DNA of 64,000 nucleotides from MPNP01 sp965215545 (GTDB lineage Bacteria; Pseudomonadota; Alphaproteobacteria; Rhodobacterales; Rhodobacteraceae). This document shows, one piece after another, positions 36,156 through 45,984 of the stretch (within the stretch, counting starts at the first letter, position 1; each line of letters starts with the position of its first letter). The notes under the pieces were generated by a model that worked only from the letters and a program-made list of their open reading frames with translations, was not told the DNA's origin and did not search any database. The DNA lies in assembly GCA_965215545.1 (NCBI GenBank), contig OZ244066.1, positions 806,001-870,000 of the forward strand, written 5' to 3'. The translations under genes were made by a program, and so were the position numbers.

Positions 36156-36399
36156 GACTGACCGCTAGGCGCCCGGCCTGACACCCACCCCGCCTGACAC
36201 CCCCGCCAGCGCAGGAATGATCCCATGACAGGGTTACGCTGGGCATCGTGTCAGATTGCCCACCGGGGACTGGCCTGCCGCCCCCGGGGCCGGATGAAGG
36301 GGCAGGCCCCACCACCACCGCCCCCCTGCGGGGCCTGACAAAGCCGTCACGCAGGGCAAACAGACAGCAACCTGGTCAGGATCCTGTCCTGGACACGAC

Positions 36400-36789
36400 A
36401 GGTTGCCGGCCCGACCCCCGCAGCGCGGCTGGCCCGCCGGCGTCTCGAAGCGGATCACCGGCTCGACCGGCTCGCGCGGCCGCGTCTCGCGCACGCAGTT
36501 CCGCACGCTCTCATCGCCGCCCGGATGGCCCGTCCGCGCGGACCTCGTCGAACAGCCGCTTCGCAGACAGATTGGGGAACGCCTCGAGGCGCACGTCGAT
36601 GATCCCCTTGTCGGGATCCAGCTTGTGAGCCACCGGCGGCGGCGGTGAATCCTCTTTCGGACCGGCCGACACGTCCCGGTCCAACCGCCCCGTCCTGATC
36701 CAGTGGTGGATCGTCGTGCGATCGATCCCGAACCGCCGCGCCAGTTCCGACTTCGGGACGCCCGGGTCGAGAGAGTGCTTTGGCAACAT
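36400..36789 (-). pseudogene. N-terminal fragment of an IS21 IstA-like transposase
   Basis: From ATG 36789: MLPKHSLDPGVPKSELARRF, then GIDRTTIHHWIRTGRL, a clear helix-turn-helix, then IIDVRLEAFPNLSAKRLFDE. A frameshift at about 36530 leads to VRETRPREPVEPVIRFETPA, the linker before the IstA catalytic domain. The rest, including the DDE core and IstB, is missing. About 130 codons survive. Confidence 0.7.
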
Positions 36790-36818
36790 CCTGATTTCCC
36801 ATCTGTGCATTCGTGCCC

Positions 36819-36858
36819 CGCATCCAGCTCCGTTGGAAACCCAACGGAGCTGGATGCG
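36819..36858. repeat. perfect 18-bp inverted repeat with 4-base loop
   Basis: CGCATCCAGCTCCGTTGG, then AAAC, then the exact complement CCAACGGAGCTGGATGCG. It lies 30 bases upstream of the IstA fragment. A perfect 18-bp stem could be a terminator or two IS ends placed head to head. Confidence 0.85.
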
Positions 36859-36859
36859 A

Positions 36860-37440
36860 AACCTGGAATCGACAAGCCAGAACTGTTGAATTTTGGATTG
36901 CCACAAATGTCGGATTTACAGTTGCCGCCAACACTTCAGGCTGGCAGGGGGTCAGAGGTGCCGACGGGCCAGGCGGGCGGACCGCTGGTGCTGGACGGCG
37001 AGCATCGCGAGCGCCACCCCTCCCGGGATCGCCCCCTTTGGATGTCCTCGACCCTGGGGACGGCCGCCACCCTGAGCATCGCCCGGGCCCCTGACGATCC
37101 AGCTTGTGTGCTCCTCGAGGACCGGGAGGACCGTCGCACAAGACCGTCGCACTCTGGGGGAGGATCGCCCCCTGGCGGCGCCGGTGGTCGATCGGGCCCC
37201 ACAGGTGTCCCTCAGCAGGGAGGGCGTGGCGGAGCCTGCTGTCGATGGTGATGAGGGCGGTCGGCCTCGACCCGGGCAACCCCGATCCCCCGGTCATCAT
37301 GGACGGCCGGATGGGGGCGGACAGGACCACGCATGGCGTCCGCAAGGGTGTGATAGGGGGCAGGCTGACATCGGTGGGGACGTGGACGTCGCCGGGCAGC
37401 TGACAGGAGGTCATGGCAGACAATGGGGGTTTCTGGCAGG
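36860..37440. other. GC-rich stretch without an assignable gene
   Basis: Overlapping open frames on both strands, none with recognisable motifs or consistent codon usage. It is probably further mobile-element debris. Confidence 0.4.
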
Positions 37441-37500
37441 CACTATATAGTATTAATTCGTTGATTTATATCACATATTATACAATATATAGTATGTAGG
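37441..37500. other. AT-rich patch with a repeated 10-mer
   Basis: About 60 bases of strongly AT-rich DNA in a GC-rich setting. TATATAGTAT occurs at 37444-37453 and 37486-37495. No gene. It could be a promoter, a curved-DNA site or an integration scar. Confidence 0.5.
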
Positions 37501-37599
37501 CTGGAATTTTAGGTCAAACTCTCAGTCTGAAATCGCCGCCATGGACCGGCAAGGAGGGCGGCCCGCAGGTCGCCCCGTGGGGAGGGTGCCTGACGCCGG

Positions 37600-37986
37600 T
37601 CAGCTCGAGCTGCAGCCGAGCGTGGTCCGGGACCCCGGCGAGCTGATGTATGTGCAGCCATCCTCGTCGTCCGTCCGTGCCCACTGGCCGGACCCGTTCC
37701 GGGCCCCGCACAGGCAGGCATTGACCTTGGCCTGGTTGCTCTGGACAGAGAGGTCGACAAAGGCATGGCAGCCGCCCGCCGTGCCGGAGTGGTTGATGTC
37801 GTCATGGTGGGCGAGGGGTCGGGACGGGTCCGCCGGAGTCTGCCCCGTCCTGAAGCAGGCGGTGACAAGGACGGTATCGGGATCCCCTGCCACCAGCTCC
37901 GCGGCATGGCGCGTGTTGGACCTGAGGCCTGAATGGGTCCGGGTGAAGCTTGGTGGATTAGGATGCACCAAAGCCGAACAGGCCAA
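37600..37986 (-). CDS. Cys-containing hypothetical protein, probably the downstream part of a broken secreted gene
   Basis: The frame opens at a TTG (37986) and gives 128 residues. The central part looks protein-like: DPDTVLVTACFRTGQTPADP, GGCHAFVDLSVQSNQAKVNA, CLCGARNGSGQWARTDDEDG, CTYISS. Paired Cys residues and Asn/Gly/Ser-rich strands suggest an exported beta protein, but there is no signal peptide here. The upstream gene (38035-38377) has one, so the two frames may be halves of one decayed gene. I do not recognise the family. Confidence 0.4.
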   Translation of the reverse strand: MACSALVHPNPPSFTRTHSGLRSNTRHAAELVAGDPDTVLVTACFRTGQTPADPSRPLAHHDDINHSGTAGGCHAFVDLSVQSNQAKVNACLCGARNGSGQWARTDDEDGCTYISSPGSRTTLGCSSS

Positions 37987-38034
37987 AGTGATACAAGGTG
38001 GGGAGAGTGCAGGTCCACGACGCCTTAGGCGCCA

Positions 38035-38377
38035 TCACGAAGTTGGCTTCCGAATGGCGGTGTCGACACGGACATCAACGCTCGTGCGGGTCGCCAGAGT
38101 TGGAGCAGGAGGTCGGATGTCAGCAAGAGGGATCACAACAGATGCCCCGGCCTCGGCTCGATCTGTTGTCACGGTTCCAGGGTTTATGCGGAAGACATTG
38201 CCAGCATGTGTCTTGCCCGGCGGGCAGTGGGCCTGGCCGATCTCCCCGTCAAAAACGGTGTCCCGATTGATCTGCGCCGTCGCAGGCGCGGCCAGGGTCG
38301 GGGCCACCAGCGCGGCGATCAGCGCGGCAGCGGCGGCGCATCCTCGAATGCAATGGGGGGGGGGTGAAGAGCGTCAT
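38035..38377 (-). pseudogene. exported protein gene put out of frame by a 10-C tract
   Basis: An ATG at 38377 lies 6 bases after a strong AGGAGG site. Four codons later a run of ten C (ten G on the plus strand, 38355-38364) shifts the frame. With nine C the reading continues as a signal peptide (AAAAALIAALVAPTLAAPAT then AQ) and a mature domain (NRDTVFDGEIGQAHCPPGKT, HAGNVFRINPGTVTTDRAEA) of 113 residues in total, ending at 38035. The total of 343 bases is one more than a multiple of three, so a single indel explains it. Length change in the C run could switch the gene on or off. Function unknown. Confidence 0.6.
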
Positions 38378-38581
38378 TGTCTGTCCTCCTGAGGTTTTTG
38401 GATGGACTGTTCCTATCGGTTTCGCTCGCGAAAGGGACGGGAAATCTCAAAGTGAGGCACGACCGCCCTGCGTGATATTCAGGCATTGAAGACAAGGGGC
38501 ATCTTTGTCCAGAATCCCGGTCGCGGACGGAGCACCAGTTACAGACTGCCTGATCGAGACGCTTAGACGGGTCGTGGATCA

Positions 38582-38602
38582 CTGCCCCGCTTCCACTCTG
38601 AA
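38582..38602 (-). repeat. dispersed ~20-bp repeat, copy d
   Basis: The complement reads TTCAGAGTGGAAGCGGGGCA followed by G, matching copy c (15841-15861) in all but three positions over the shared part. It lies between the exported-protein gene and the small gene pair at 38.7-39.2 kb. Confidence 0.6.
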
Positions 38603-38684
38603 GATCCCATGGGCTTGACAGTCCCCGGTCCGGCTATCCAATCCGCCGGAGTGTAGAGGGGTCGTATCGTCCACGACCCCTCCA

Positions 38685-38978
38685 TTGAACTCCGTCAAGG
38701 ATCTGTCGGGATGCATGGCATTGCACCTGCTTGGTCTTGTGCTGCCCTTACGGGCTCAACGGGGATGCATTTGTCGCGGGACTCCTGGCCGGGCTTGCCA
38801 AGAGGTGGATGCGGACAAGATCGGTACAGGGGTGGCGGACGGCAGCAGGCAGGTGGCCCTCGCGATTGCCGAGGGGCTCACGCGCAAGATTGAAGAGGGC
38901 GGTGAGCTGATCGTCCGAGGCAAAAACGGTACGCACGAAACCGTGATCATTCCTGGCCTGCGGTCCCGCTCATCTTGA
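38685..38978 (+). pseudogene. small unknown gene, frameshifted
   Basis: The second half is a good coding sequence: EVDADKIGTGVADGSRQVAL, AIAEGLTRKIEEGGELIVRG, then KNGTHETVIIPG, ending at a TGA at 38976-38978. Just upstream, NGDAFVAGLLAGLAK is in another frame; a one-base change near 38805 would join the two. I do not recognise the family. The stop overlaps the ATG of the next gene (TGATG), so the two were probably translated together. Confidence 0.4.
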
Positions 38979-39237
38979 TGGACAAGGAATCAGATCCCCT
39001 TGCACCGAATGGGGCTCATCGGACCCGCCCCTGCAGCCGGCATATGGTCGTGCCTATCACGATGACAGGCTCTTCTGCCGTGTCGTGGTCATTGCGCTTG
39101 CTCTGGTTGCTGTGGGCACTCTGGTTGCATTGATCGACTTGGCGGTCACGGGCAAGGATATCCCGCAATACATCGTTGCTCTGGGCCTGATGACCGGCGG
39201 TGGGCTCGCCGGCGTGTTGATTTCCGGAAAGAGCTGA
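38978..39237 (+). pseudogene. small membrane protein gene, single-base frameshift
   Basis: From ATG 38978 the frame reads MDKESDPLAPNGAHRTRP; after a one-base shift in a C-rich stretch (about 39028-39034) it continues LQPAYGRAYHDDRLFCRV and two membrane segments (VVVIALALVAVGTLVALIDL and IVALGLMTGGGLAGVLI), stopping at 39237. The result is an 86-residue two-span protein with a holin-like plan, but homology is not shown. The TGATG junction couples it to the gene before. Confidence 0.45.
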
Positions 39238-39366
39238 TCGGGAAAGGGGTCTCAGCTCAGGACCGCTCTTGTGATGGAATGTCTGCAGGAATGGCAATGC
39301 CCCGATCAAGGAGGAAGTTTCCAGAGTTTCCCATCATTCGGGACGCGACCCGTCATCCATCCCAAC

Positions 39367-40248
39367 TCATCCGGATGAGGGTGAGCCGTCATCCGGGACG
39401 AGGGTGAGAAAGAGATAGGTGTTGTGCCTGATGAAGTCCTCGCCAGTGCGGTCCCTGCCGAGGAGGCGGTTGTTCAGTTTGGCAAGGCGGTCGGTGCCCA
39501 GAGTGGTCTTGATCAGGGTGCGGATGAATCCAAGCAGACGGGGCCGGGTCGGCGCGAACGCATCCCGGGTGCGCGTCAGCGCGGTGTGGAGAAAGCGATA
39601 GATCTGGCGTTCGAGATCGATCGACGGGGCCACGGCGGTGGTGACATCATGGGACTCGCGGATGGCAAGACCGGTCTGTCTGACCTCGGCATGGAAACGG
39701 TCGAGGGGGAAGCCGCCGCCAACGGGGCGGGATGTGGATGGCACAGCCTTGCGGAAACAGTCGGCGATCAGGATGGTGCCGCCGGGATTGAGCAGCGAGC
39801 GGGCCTTGCCGAGCCCGACGTCAAGGCGGACATACTGGAAACTCTCGGAAAAGAGACACACATCATAGGTCCGATCAGCATCGAAGTCCTCGAATGTGCA
39901 GGGGTAGAGGCGGGCGCGGGTGCCAAGATTGGCCCGGCAGCGGTCAATCAGGGTCCGGCTCGGAACGACGACATCGACCGTGTGACCCATGGCAAGCAGG
40001 CGGTTGGCGGTCTCGCCGGCCCCGCCACCGATATCAAGGATGGAGAGACTGGCCCCGGCAGGCAGGAGGGTGAGAAGCCTGTCGGTGTAGGCCTCCTGGG
40101 CAGCAAGGAGGTTGGCCAGGGTGACGGGCTGGCCGGATTGCCAGAGACCGTAATGAAGATGCTCACGCCCCGTGGCCAGGCGAATGAGATCCAGACCGAT
40201 TTCGAGACCGAGAGCGCGAGTGTCGGGCCCTGTGGCGGACCGGTTCAT
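39367..40248 (-). CDS. SAM-dependent methyltransferase
   Basis: A 293-residue class I methyltransferase. The SAM-binding motif I is SLSILDIGGGAGETANRLLA (about 68-87), with the acidic end of strand 2 in DVVVPSRTL, and YDVCLFSESFQYVRLD and LLNPGGTILIADCF as later core motifs. The plan is that of a small-molecule methyltransferase like those acting on quinones, sterols or fatty acids; the C-terminal 90 residues are Arg-rich and may form a lid. I use ATG 40248, which overlaps the rppH stop by 4 bases; a 69-codon upstream extension reads inside rppH and is not conserved. Substrate unknown. Confidence 0.8.
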   Translation of the reverse strand: MNRSATGPDTRALGLEIGLDLIRLATGREHLHYGLWQSGQPVTLANLLAAQEAYTDRLLTLLPAGASLSILDIGGGAGETANRLLAMGHTVDVVVPSRTLIDRCRANLGTRARLYPCTFEDFDADRTYDVCLFSESFQYVRLDVGLGKARSLLNPGGTILIADCFRKAVPSTSRPVGGGFPLDRFHAEVRQTGLAIRESHDVTTAVAPSIDLERQIYRFLHTALTRTRDAFAPTRPRLLGFIRTLIKTTLGTDRLAKLNNRLLGRDRTGEDFIRHNTYLFLTLVPDDGSPSSG

Positions 40249-40775
40249 GAAGCCGCATCGGGAGAGCCGGTCGGAGGGGATTGGCCGAGAAGGGTGGCAA
40301 ACCCTCGCATGACTTCGAGATAGAGGGCGTGTTTGAAGGGGACAATCCGGTTGGCAAGCTCGGCAAAGGGCAGCCATTGCCAGTCGGCGTATTCGGGGGT
40401 GGCGGTCGCCACACAAATCCTGTCGTCGGTCCCGATATAGCGGTACAGCGACCACCTCTGACGCTGACCGAGATACTTGCCGCCCCAGAGTTGTGGGACA
40501 AGTTCGGTCGGCAGATCATAATAGAGCCAGTCATCACGGGTGGCGATGTGTTCGATGAGATCGGGTGTGATGGCTGTTTCTTCCTCGAGCTCGCGCAGGG
40601 TGGCGGCGATGGGATCCTCACCCTCGTCAATGCCGCCCTGGGGCATCTGCCAGGCTTCCTGCGTGCTGTCGATGCGACGGCCGACAAAGATACGACCATC
40701 GGCATTGGCGAGCATGACCCCCACACAGGGCCGATACAGGGTTGGATCAGCGCGGGAGGTGGGGGCGGTGGTCAC
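40245..40775 (-). CDS. rppH: RNA pyrophosphohydrolase
   Basis: A 176-residue Nudix hydrolase of the RppH/IalA type, which removes pyrophosphate from the 5-prime end of mRNAs and so starts their decay. It has the family start YRPCVGVMLANADGRIFVGR, then AWQMPQGGIDEGEDPIAATL and RELEEETAI, a complete Nudix box, and the RppH-specific WLYYDLP and GQRQRW segments. It follows ctpA by 14 bases, a common alphaproteobacterial order. Confidence 0.95.
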   Translation of the reverse strand: MTTAPTSRADPTLYRPCVGVMLANADGRIFVGRRIDSTQEAWQMPQGGIDEGEDPIAATLRELEEETAITPDLIEHIATRDDWLYYDLPTELVPQLWGGKYLGQRQRWSLYRYIGTDDRICVATATPEYADWQWLPFAELANRIVPFKHALYLEVMRGFATLLGQSPPTGSPDAAS

Positions 40776-40789
40776 GGGGGATCGGCAAC

Positions 40790-42109
<1,320 letters not shown>

Positions 42110-42249
42110 GGATGCTCCTGTTCAATCCCATGACCCCCAAGACCATGACCCCACCCTGCCCCGATACCATCATCGGGGATCAGTCGGACCGGCCCCGTCT
42201 CTACCACCAGACGGACCGGATACCAAGCCGGATACCGGGACAGGCCCGG

Positions 42250-43761
42250 TCAGGCGATCAGGGAGCGGCCGGTCATTTCGGGGGGCACATCGAGGCCAAG
42301 CAAGGCCAGCGAGGTCGGGGCGATGTCAGCGAGGGTCCCGTTACGCAGGGCGGCAATGGATGGATCGTGCGCGATGATGAGGGGGACAGGGCTGGTGGTG
42401 TGGGCTGTGTGGGGCTGGCCGGTCGCGGGATCGATCATGACCTCGCAGTTGCCGTGGTCGGCCGTGACAATGAGACGGCCACCCGCTCGGGCAACGGCCG
42501 TGCTGATGATTCCCAGAGCTGCATCAGCAGCCTGGCAGGCCTCGATGGCGGCCGGGATGCTGCCGGTGTGACCAACCATGTCGGGGTTGGCCAGATTGAC
42601 CAGGATGAATCTGTGCCCCTCGCTGAGGGCTTCGGTATAACGCGATGCGATCTCGGACGCGGCCATGGCGGGCGCGAGATCATAGGTGGCCACCTTGGGA
42701 CTGGGAGCCATGCTGTGACTCTCGCCCTGCGAGCGGGTCTCGCTCCCGCCATTGAAGAAGTAGGTCACATGAGGAAACTTCTCGGTCTCGGCGAGGCGGA
42801 ACTGGGTGCAATCGTGCCGGGACAGCCAGGCACCAAGCCCGTTCGGGATGGCAAGGCGATCGAAGAGATGATCCATCCAGGGCCGAGGGGGATCAAAATA
42901 CTTGACCATGCTGAGAGCGGCACCCGGTCGGGGTCGGTCCTCGATTGCAAAGCTGCTGAAGTCGGGGTCGGCGATGGCGGCCGTCAGCTGACGCATGCGG
43001 TCAGAGCGGAAATTCGCAAACAGGAACCGGTCGCCAGGCGAGGCCCCGGGATAGCCGGAAACGACGGCTGGTTGGAAAAACTCGTCGCTTTCACCAGCGG
43101 CCCGGGCCTGCAGGACAGCGTCGGACGGTGTGCTGACCGCTCGCCCCTTGCCAAGCATGATCGCCTTCCAGGCCGTTTCGATCCGTGGCCAGCGTTGGTC
43201 ACGATCCATGGCATAGTACCGCCCGGAGATGGTGGCGATGGCGACCCGAGCTGGCAGGCGGGCAGCAAGGCTGGAGAGTTGGTCTCCCGCGAGACCCGGC
43301 AGGGCATCGCGACCGTCAGTCAGGGCATGGACCCGGATCGTGGCGCCGGCTGCTGCGAGTCCGGTGCACAGCGCCACGAGATGGTCACCCAACCCATGGA
43401 CACCCGAGTCCGAGATGATTCCCACGACATGGATCGTGGTGCCGGCGGCATCCCGGGCAAACCCGGTCAGGATTGGCGAGTCGAACAGGGTGCCGGATGC
43501 GATTGCGTCATCAATGCGGACCCTGTCCATCGGTACGACCCGACCGGCACCGATATGGAGGTGACCGACCTCGGAATTGCCAATGGCACCCTCGGGCAGG
43601 CCCACGGCGGGACCATGGGTCATGAGTTCGGAATGAGGCCAGCCCTGCCACAGCTGATCAAAAACCGGCGTTACCGCCTGCGCGGGTGCGTTGCCGGGCC
43701 CCGGGGGTGCAATCCCCCAGCCATCAAGGATGCAGAGGGTCAGGTGATCCGACCGGGCCAT
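42250..43761 (-). CDS. gpmI: 2,3-bisphosphoglycerate-independent phosphoglycerate mutase
   Basis: A 503-residue manganese-dependent glycolytic enzyme. The metal site begins LCILDGWGIAPPGPGNAPAQ. The phosphoserine is in IGNSEVGHLHIGAGRVVPMD. Substrate contacts are in VHALTDGRDALPG and LFANFRSDRMRQL, and the C-terminal metal ligands in RFILVNLANPDMVGHTGSIP and IVTADHGNCEVM. The gene is full length. It lies 27 bases after rlmH in the rsfS-rlmH-gpmI order. Confidence 0.96.
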   Translation of the reverse strand: MARSDHLTLCILDGWGIAPPGPGNAPAQAVTPVFDQLWQGWPHSELMTHGPAVGLPEGAIGNSEVGHLHIGAGRVVPMDRVRIDDAIASGTLFDSPILTGFARDAAGTTIHVVGIISDSGVHGLGDHLVALCTGLAAAGATIRVHALTDGRDALPGLAGDQLSSLAARLPARVAIATISGRYYAMDRDQRWPRIETAWKAIMLGKGRAVSTPSDAVLQARAAGESDEFFQPAVVSGYPGASPGDRFLFANFRSDRMRQLTAAIADPDFSSFAIEDRPRPGAALSMVKYFDPPRPWMDHLFDRLAIPNGLGAWLSRHDCTQFRLAETEKFPHVTYFFNGGSETRSQGESHSMAPSPKVATYDLAPAMAASEIASRYTEALSEGHRFILVNLANPDMVGHTGSIPAAIEACQAADAALGIISTAVARAGGRLIVTADHGNCEVMIDPATGQPHTAHTTSPVPLIIAHDPSIAALRNGTLADIAPTSLALLGLDVPPEMTGRSLIA

Positions 43762-43788
43762 CAGACGAATGTCCGCAATGGCAGCACG

Positions 43789-44253
43789 TCAGGCATGACG
43801 GCAATGGTAGGGTGTGCCGGCAAGGATCGTGGCGGCGCGATAGAGCTGTTCGGTCAGGATGACGCGGGCCAGAAGATGAGGATGGGTCATTGGGCCGAGC
43901 GAGAGGCGCTGGACGGAAATGGGCAGATCCTTGCCGCCGAATCCATCAGGACCACCGATCATGAAAGTGAGATCGGTGATGTTGTCGGCCCGGTGATGGG
44001 CCAGACGAGCGGCAAAGGCCTCGCTGGACAGGCGTGAGCCGTCAACCTCAAGCGCATAGCGGACCGCACGGGGGGCGCTGGATCCACTTGCAGCCCGGAT
44101 CGGGTCACGGCGGGAGGGCTCGATTTCGTGCACGGTCAGCGGGCCGATCCCAAGGGGCCGCGCCAGGCGGTTGAAGCGGACAAGGTAATCCTGCGTGAGA
44201 TTGGCCTCGGGACCCGAGCGGATCTTGCCGATTGCCAGCACGCGCAGTTTCAT
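43789..44253 (-). CDS. rlmH: 23S rRNA pseudouridine(1915) N3-methyltransferase
   Basis: A 154-residue SPOUT methyltransferase that modifies pseudouridine 1915 in helix 69 of 23S rRNA. Signature parts are MKLRVLAIGKIRSGPEANLT, FMIGGPDGFGG and LSLGPMTHPHLLARVILTEQ followed by LYRA and PYHCRHA; family members usually end PYHR, so Cys stands before the Arg here. Its ATG overlaps the rsfS stop by 4 bases. Confidence 0.95.
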   Translation of the reverse strand: MKLRVLAIGKIRSGPEANLTQDYLVRFNRLARPLGIGPLTVHEIEPSRRDPIRAASGSSAPRAVRYALEVDGSRLSSEAFAARLAHHRADNITDLTFMIGGPDGFGGKDLPISVQRLSLGPMTHPHLLARVILTEQLYRAATILAGTPYHCRHA

Positions 44254-44657
44254 GGCGCCCCACTGTCAGCTGTGGGTTCGGAGCGCCACATCTTTTCGAG
44301 TTGGTAATAAGCCCGGACTTCCGGTCGGAACAGGTGCACGATAATGTCACCGGCGTCGATGAGGACCCAGTCGCCCTGCTGTTTGCCTTCGACACCCACC
44401 CGCATCCCGAAGGCGGATTTGAGGGACTCGATGATCTTGTCACTCAGGGCAATCACCTGACGGCTGGATCGTCCCGATGCCACCACGAGGTAATCCGCAA
44501 TATCAGACTTGCCGGCGATCTCGATATCCACGACATCCTCGGCCTTGCCTTCGGCCAGCAGGCCGAGAATATGGTCAAGCTGCCGTCGGGATGAGAACGC
44601 GTCCTCCTGGGACACACTCACGTTCACTTGTGGCTCTGGTTCCTCTTCTCCACACAC
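44250..44657 (-). CDS. rsfS: ribosome silencing factor
   Basis: A 135-residue RsfS (Iojap/DUF143). Core: LGLLAEGKAEDVVDIEIAGK, ADYLVVASGRSSRQVIALSD, GMRVGVEGKQQGDWVLIDAG and DIIVHLFRPEVRAYYQLEKM with the end WRSE. It binds L14 and blocks subunit joining when nutrients are short. The first 20 residues are Glu-rich and not conserved, so a later start is possible. Confidence 0.95.
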   Translation of the reverse strand: MCGEEEPEPQVNVSVSQEDAFSSRRQLDHILGLLAEGKAEDVVDIEIAGKSDIADYLVVASGRSSRQVIALSDKIIESLKSAFGMRVGVEGKQQGDWVLIDAGDIIVHLFRPEVRAYYQLEKMWRSEPTADSGAP

Positions 44658-44703
44658 AACCGGGGATCTTCATCGGGCAATCTAGTCGGACAGGCCGCAA
44701 GAA

Positions 44704-45135
44704 TCAACTGGCATGCACCGCACCGGGTACCCCTGCAGACCCGGGGATGGCCTCGATGACCACGAGTGCTGTGGCGAGGGGCGGTTCATCACTCAACGAG
44801 ACATGCAGCACTGCAGTATGATCGTCAGGCAGCATGGCGTTCAGCCGCCGGGCCGTCCCCCCGGACAGAGCCAGGACTGGCATGGCCTGCGCATCGGCGC
44901 GGATCTCGATACAGCGCCAGGCGACACCAAACCGCATGCCGGTGCCGAGCGCCTTGGAACAGGCTTCCTTGGCCGCCCACCGCTTGGCAAGAAATCCGAT
45001 GGGGTTGGGCAGACGCCGGGCAGTGGCGAGTTCGGCCGGGGTGTAGATCCGCTCCTCGAACCGCTCGCCAAAGCGTGACAGGGCGGCCTCGATGCGCCTG
45101 ATGTCAACAATGTCAGTCCCGATGCCGAGGATCAT
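44704..45135 (-). CDS. acpS: holo-[acyl-carrier-protein] synthase
   Basis: A 143-residue AcpS, which moves 4-phosphopantetheine from CoA to acyl carrier protein. Motifs: MILGIGTDIVDIRRIEAALS with the metal-binding Asp, FLAKRWAAKEACSKALGTGM with the second acidic ligand and basic patch, and HVSLSDEPPLATALVVIEA. I chose ATG 45135, the family start; a longer frame overlaps pdxJ and is not conserved. It follows pdxJ, but the usual next genes lepB, rnc and era are absent and rsfS follows instead. Confidence 0.94.
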   Translation of the reverse strand: MILGIGTDIVDIRRIEAALSRFGERFEERIYTPAELATARRLPNPIGFLAKRWAAKEACSKALGTGMRFGVAWRCIEIRADAQAMPVLALSGGTARRLNAMLPDDHTAVLHVSLSDEPPLATALVVIEAIPGSAGVPGAVHAS

Positions 45136-45181
45136 GCAGTCCGCTGCCCGTTGATGAAGGCGTCGATGGCGGGGATCGGCA

Positions 45182-45934
45182 TCAGGAGCGGGCGGCATCC
45201 ATGAGGGAGCGCATCGTCTTGATGGCATCCTCAAGACCGCAAAAAACGGCTTCGCTGATCAGGAAGTGTCCGATGTTGAGCTCGCGGACGGCATCGATGG
45301 CCGCGATGGGCGCGACGGTCTCGAAGGTCAGGCCATGGCCGGCGTGAACCTCGAGGCCAAGGTCATCGGCATGGCTGATGGCATCCCGGATGGCGGCGAG
45401 TTCGGCCTCGCATCGTGCCACGCTGCCGTCGGCATGGAGATCGCAGTACGTACCTGTATGGAACTCGACGACATCGGCACCGACCGTCCTCGCAGCGTCG
45501 ATCTGGACCCGGTTGGGAGCGATGAAAAGTGACACACGGCTGCCAGCCGCCTTGAGTGGCAGGATGAAGTCAGCGAGCGAACTGACGTTGCCGGCAACAT
45601 TGAGACCGGACTCGGTTGTGAGCTCTTCCCGCTTTTCCGGCACGATACAGACGGCATGCGGGGCATGCCGGACGGCAATGGCCTGCATCTCCTGTGTGGC
45701 AGCCATCTCGAGATTCAGGGGCAGGGTCAGCGCCCCCATCAGGTCCTCGATATCCTGATCGCTGATATGCCGGCGATCTTCACGCAGGTGGGCAGTAATG
45801 CCATCGGCACCGGCCTGTTCGGCAAGCAAGGCCGCTCGGAGGGGCTGGGGATACGCACTCCCCCGGGCATTCCTGACCGTGGCCACATGATCGATATTGA
45901 CGCCGAGGCGCAGTGGCGATGGTGTCATTGTCAT
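45182..45934 (-). CDS. pdxJ: pyridoxine 5-phosphate synthase
   Basis: A 250-residue TIM-barrel enzyme that forms pyridoxine 5-phosphate from 3-amino-2-oxopropyl phosphate and deoxyxylulose phosphate. Motifs: RLGVNIDHVATVRNARG, ADGITAHLREDRRHISDQDI with the catalytic His and Arg, CIVPEKREELTTESGL, and LEVHAGHGLTFETVAPIAAI then LNIGHFLISEAVFCGL. It is complete and precedes acpS by 46 bases. Confidence 0.96.
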   Translation of the reverse strand: MTMTPSPLRLGVNIDHVATVRNARGSAYPQPLRAALLAEQAGADGITAHLREDRRHISDQDIEDLMGALTLPLNLEMAATQEMQAIAVRHAPHAVCIVPEKREELTTESGLNVAGNVSSLADFILPLKAAGSRVSLFIAPNRVQIDAARTVGADVVEFHTGTYCDLHADGSVARCEAELAAIRDAISHADDLGLEVHAGHGLTFETVAPIAAIDAVRELNIGHFLISEAVFCGLEDAIKTMRSLMDAARS

Positions 45935-45984
45935 CCTCCTGTCCAGTCAGATCATCCAGCAGTCAGTTCCGCCGACCCTGCCGA

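Noticed and set aside
38319..38582. 87-codon minus-strand frame starting upstream of the exported-protein gene
   Set aside because: It reads through the ribosome site and the C run in the wrong frame for the signal peptide.
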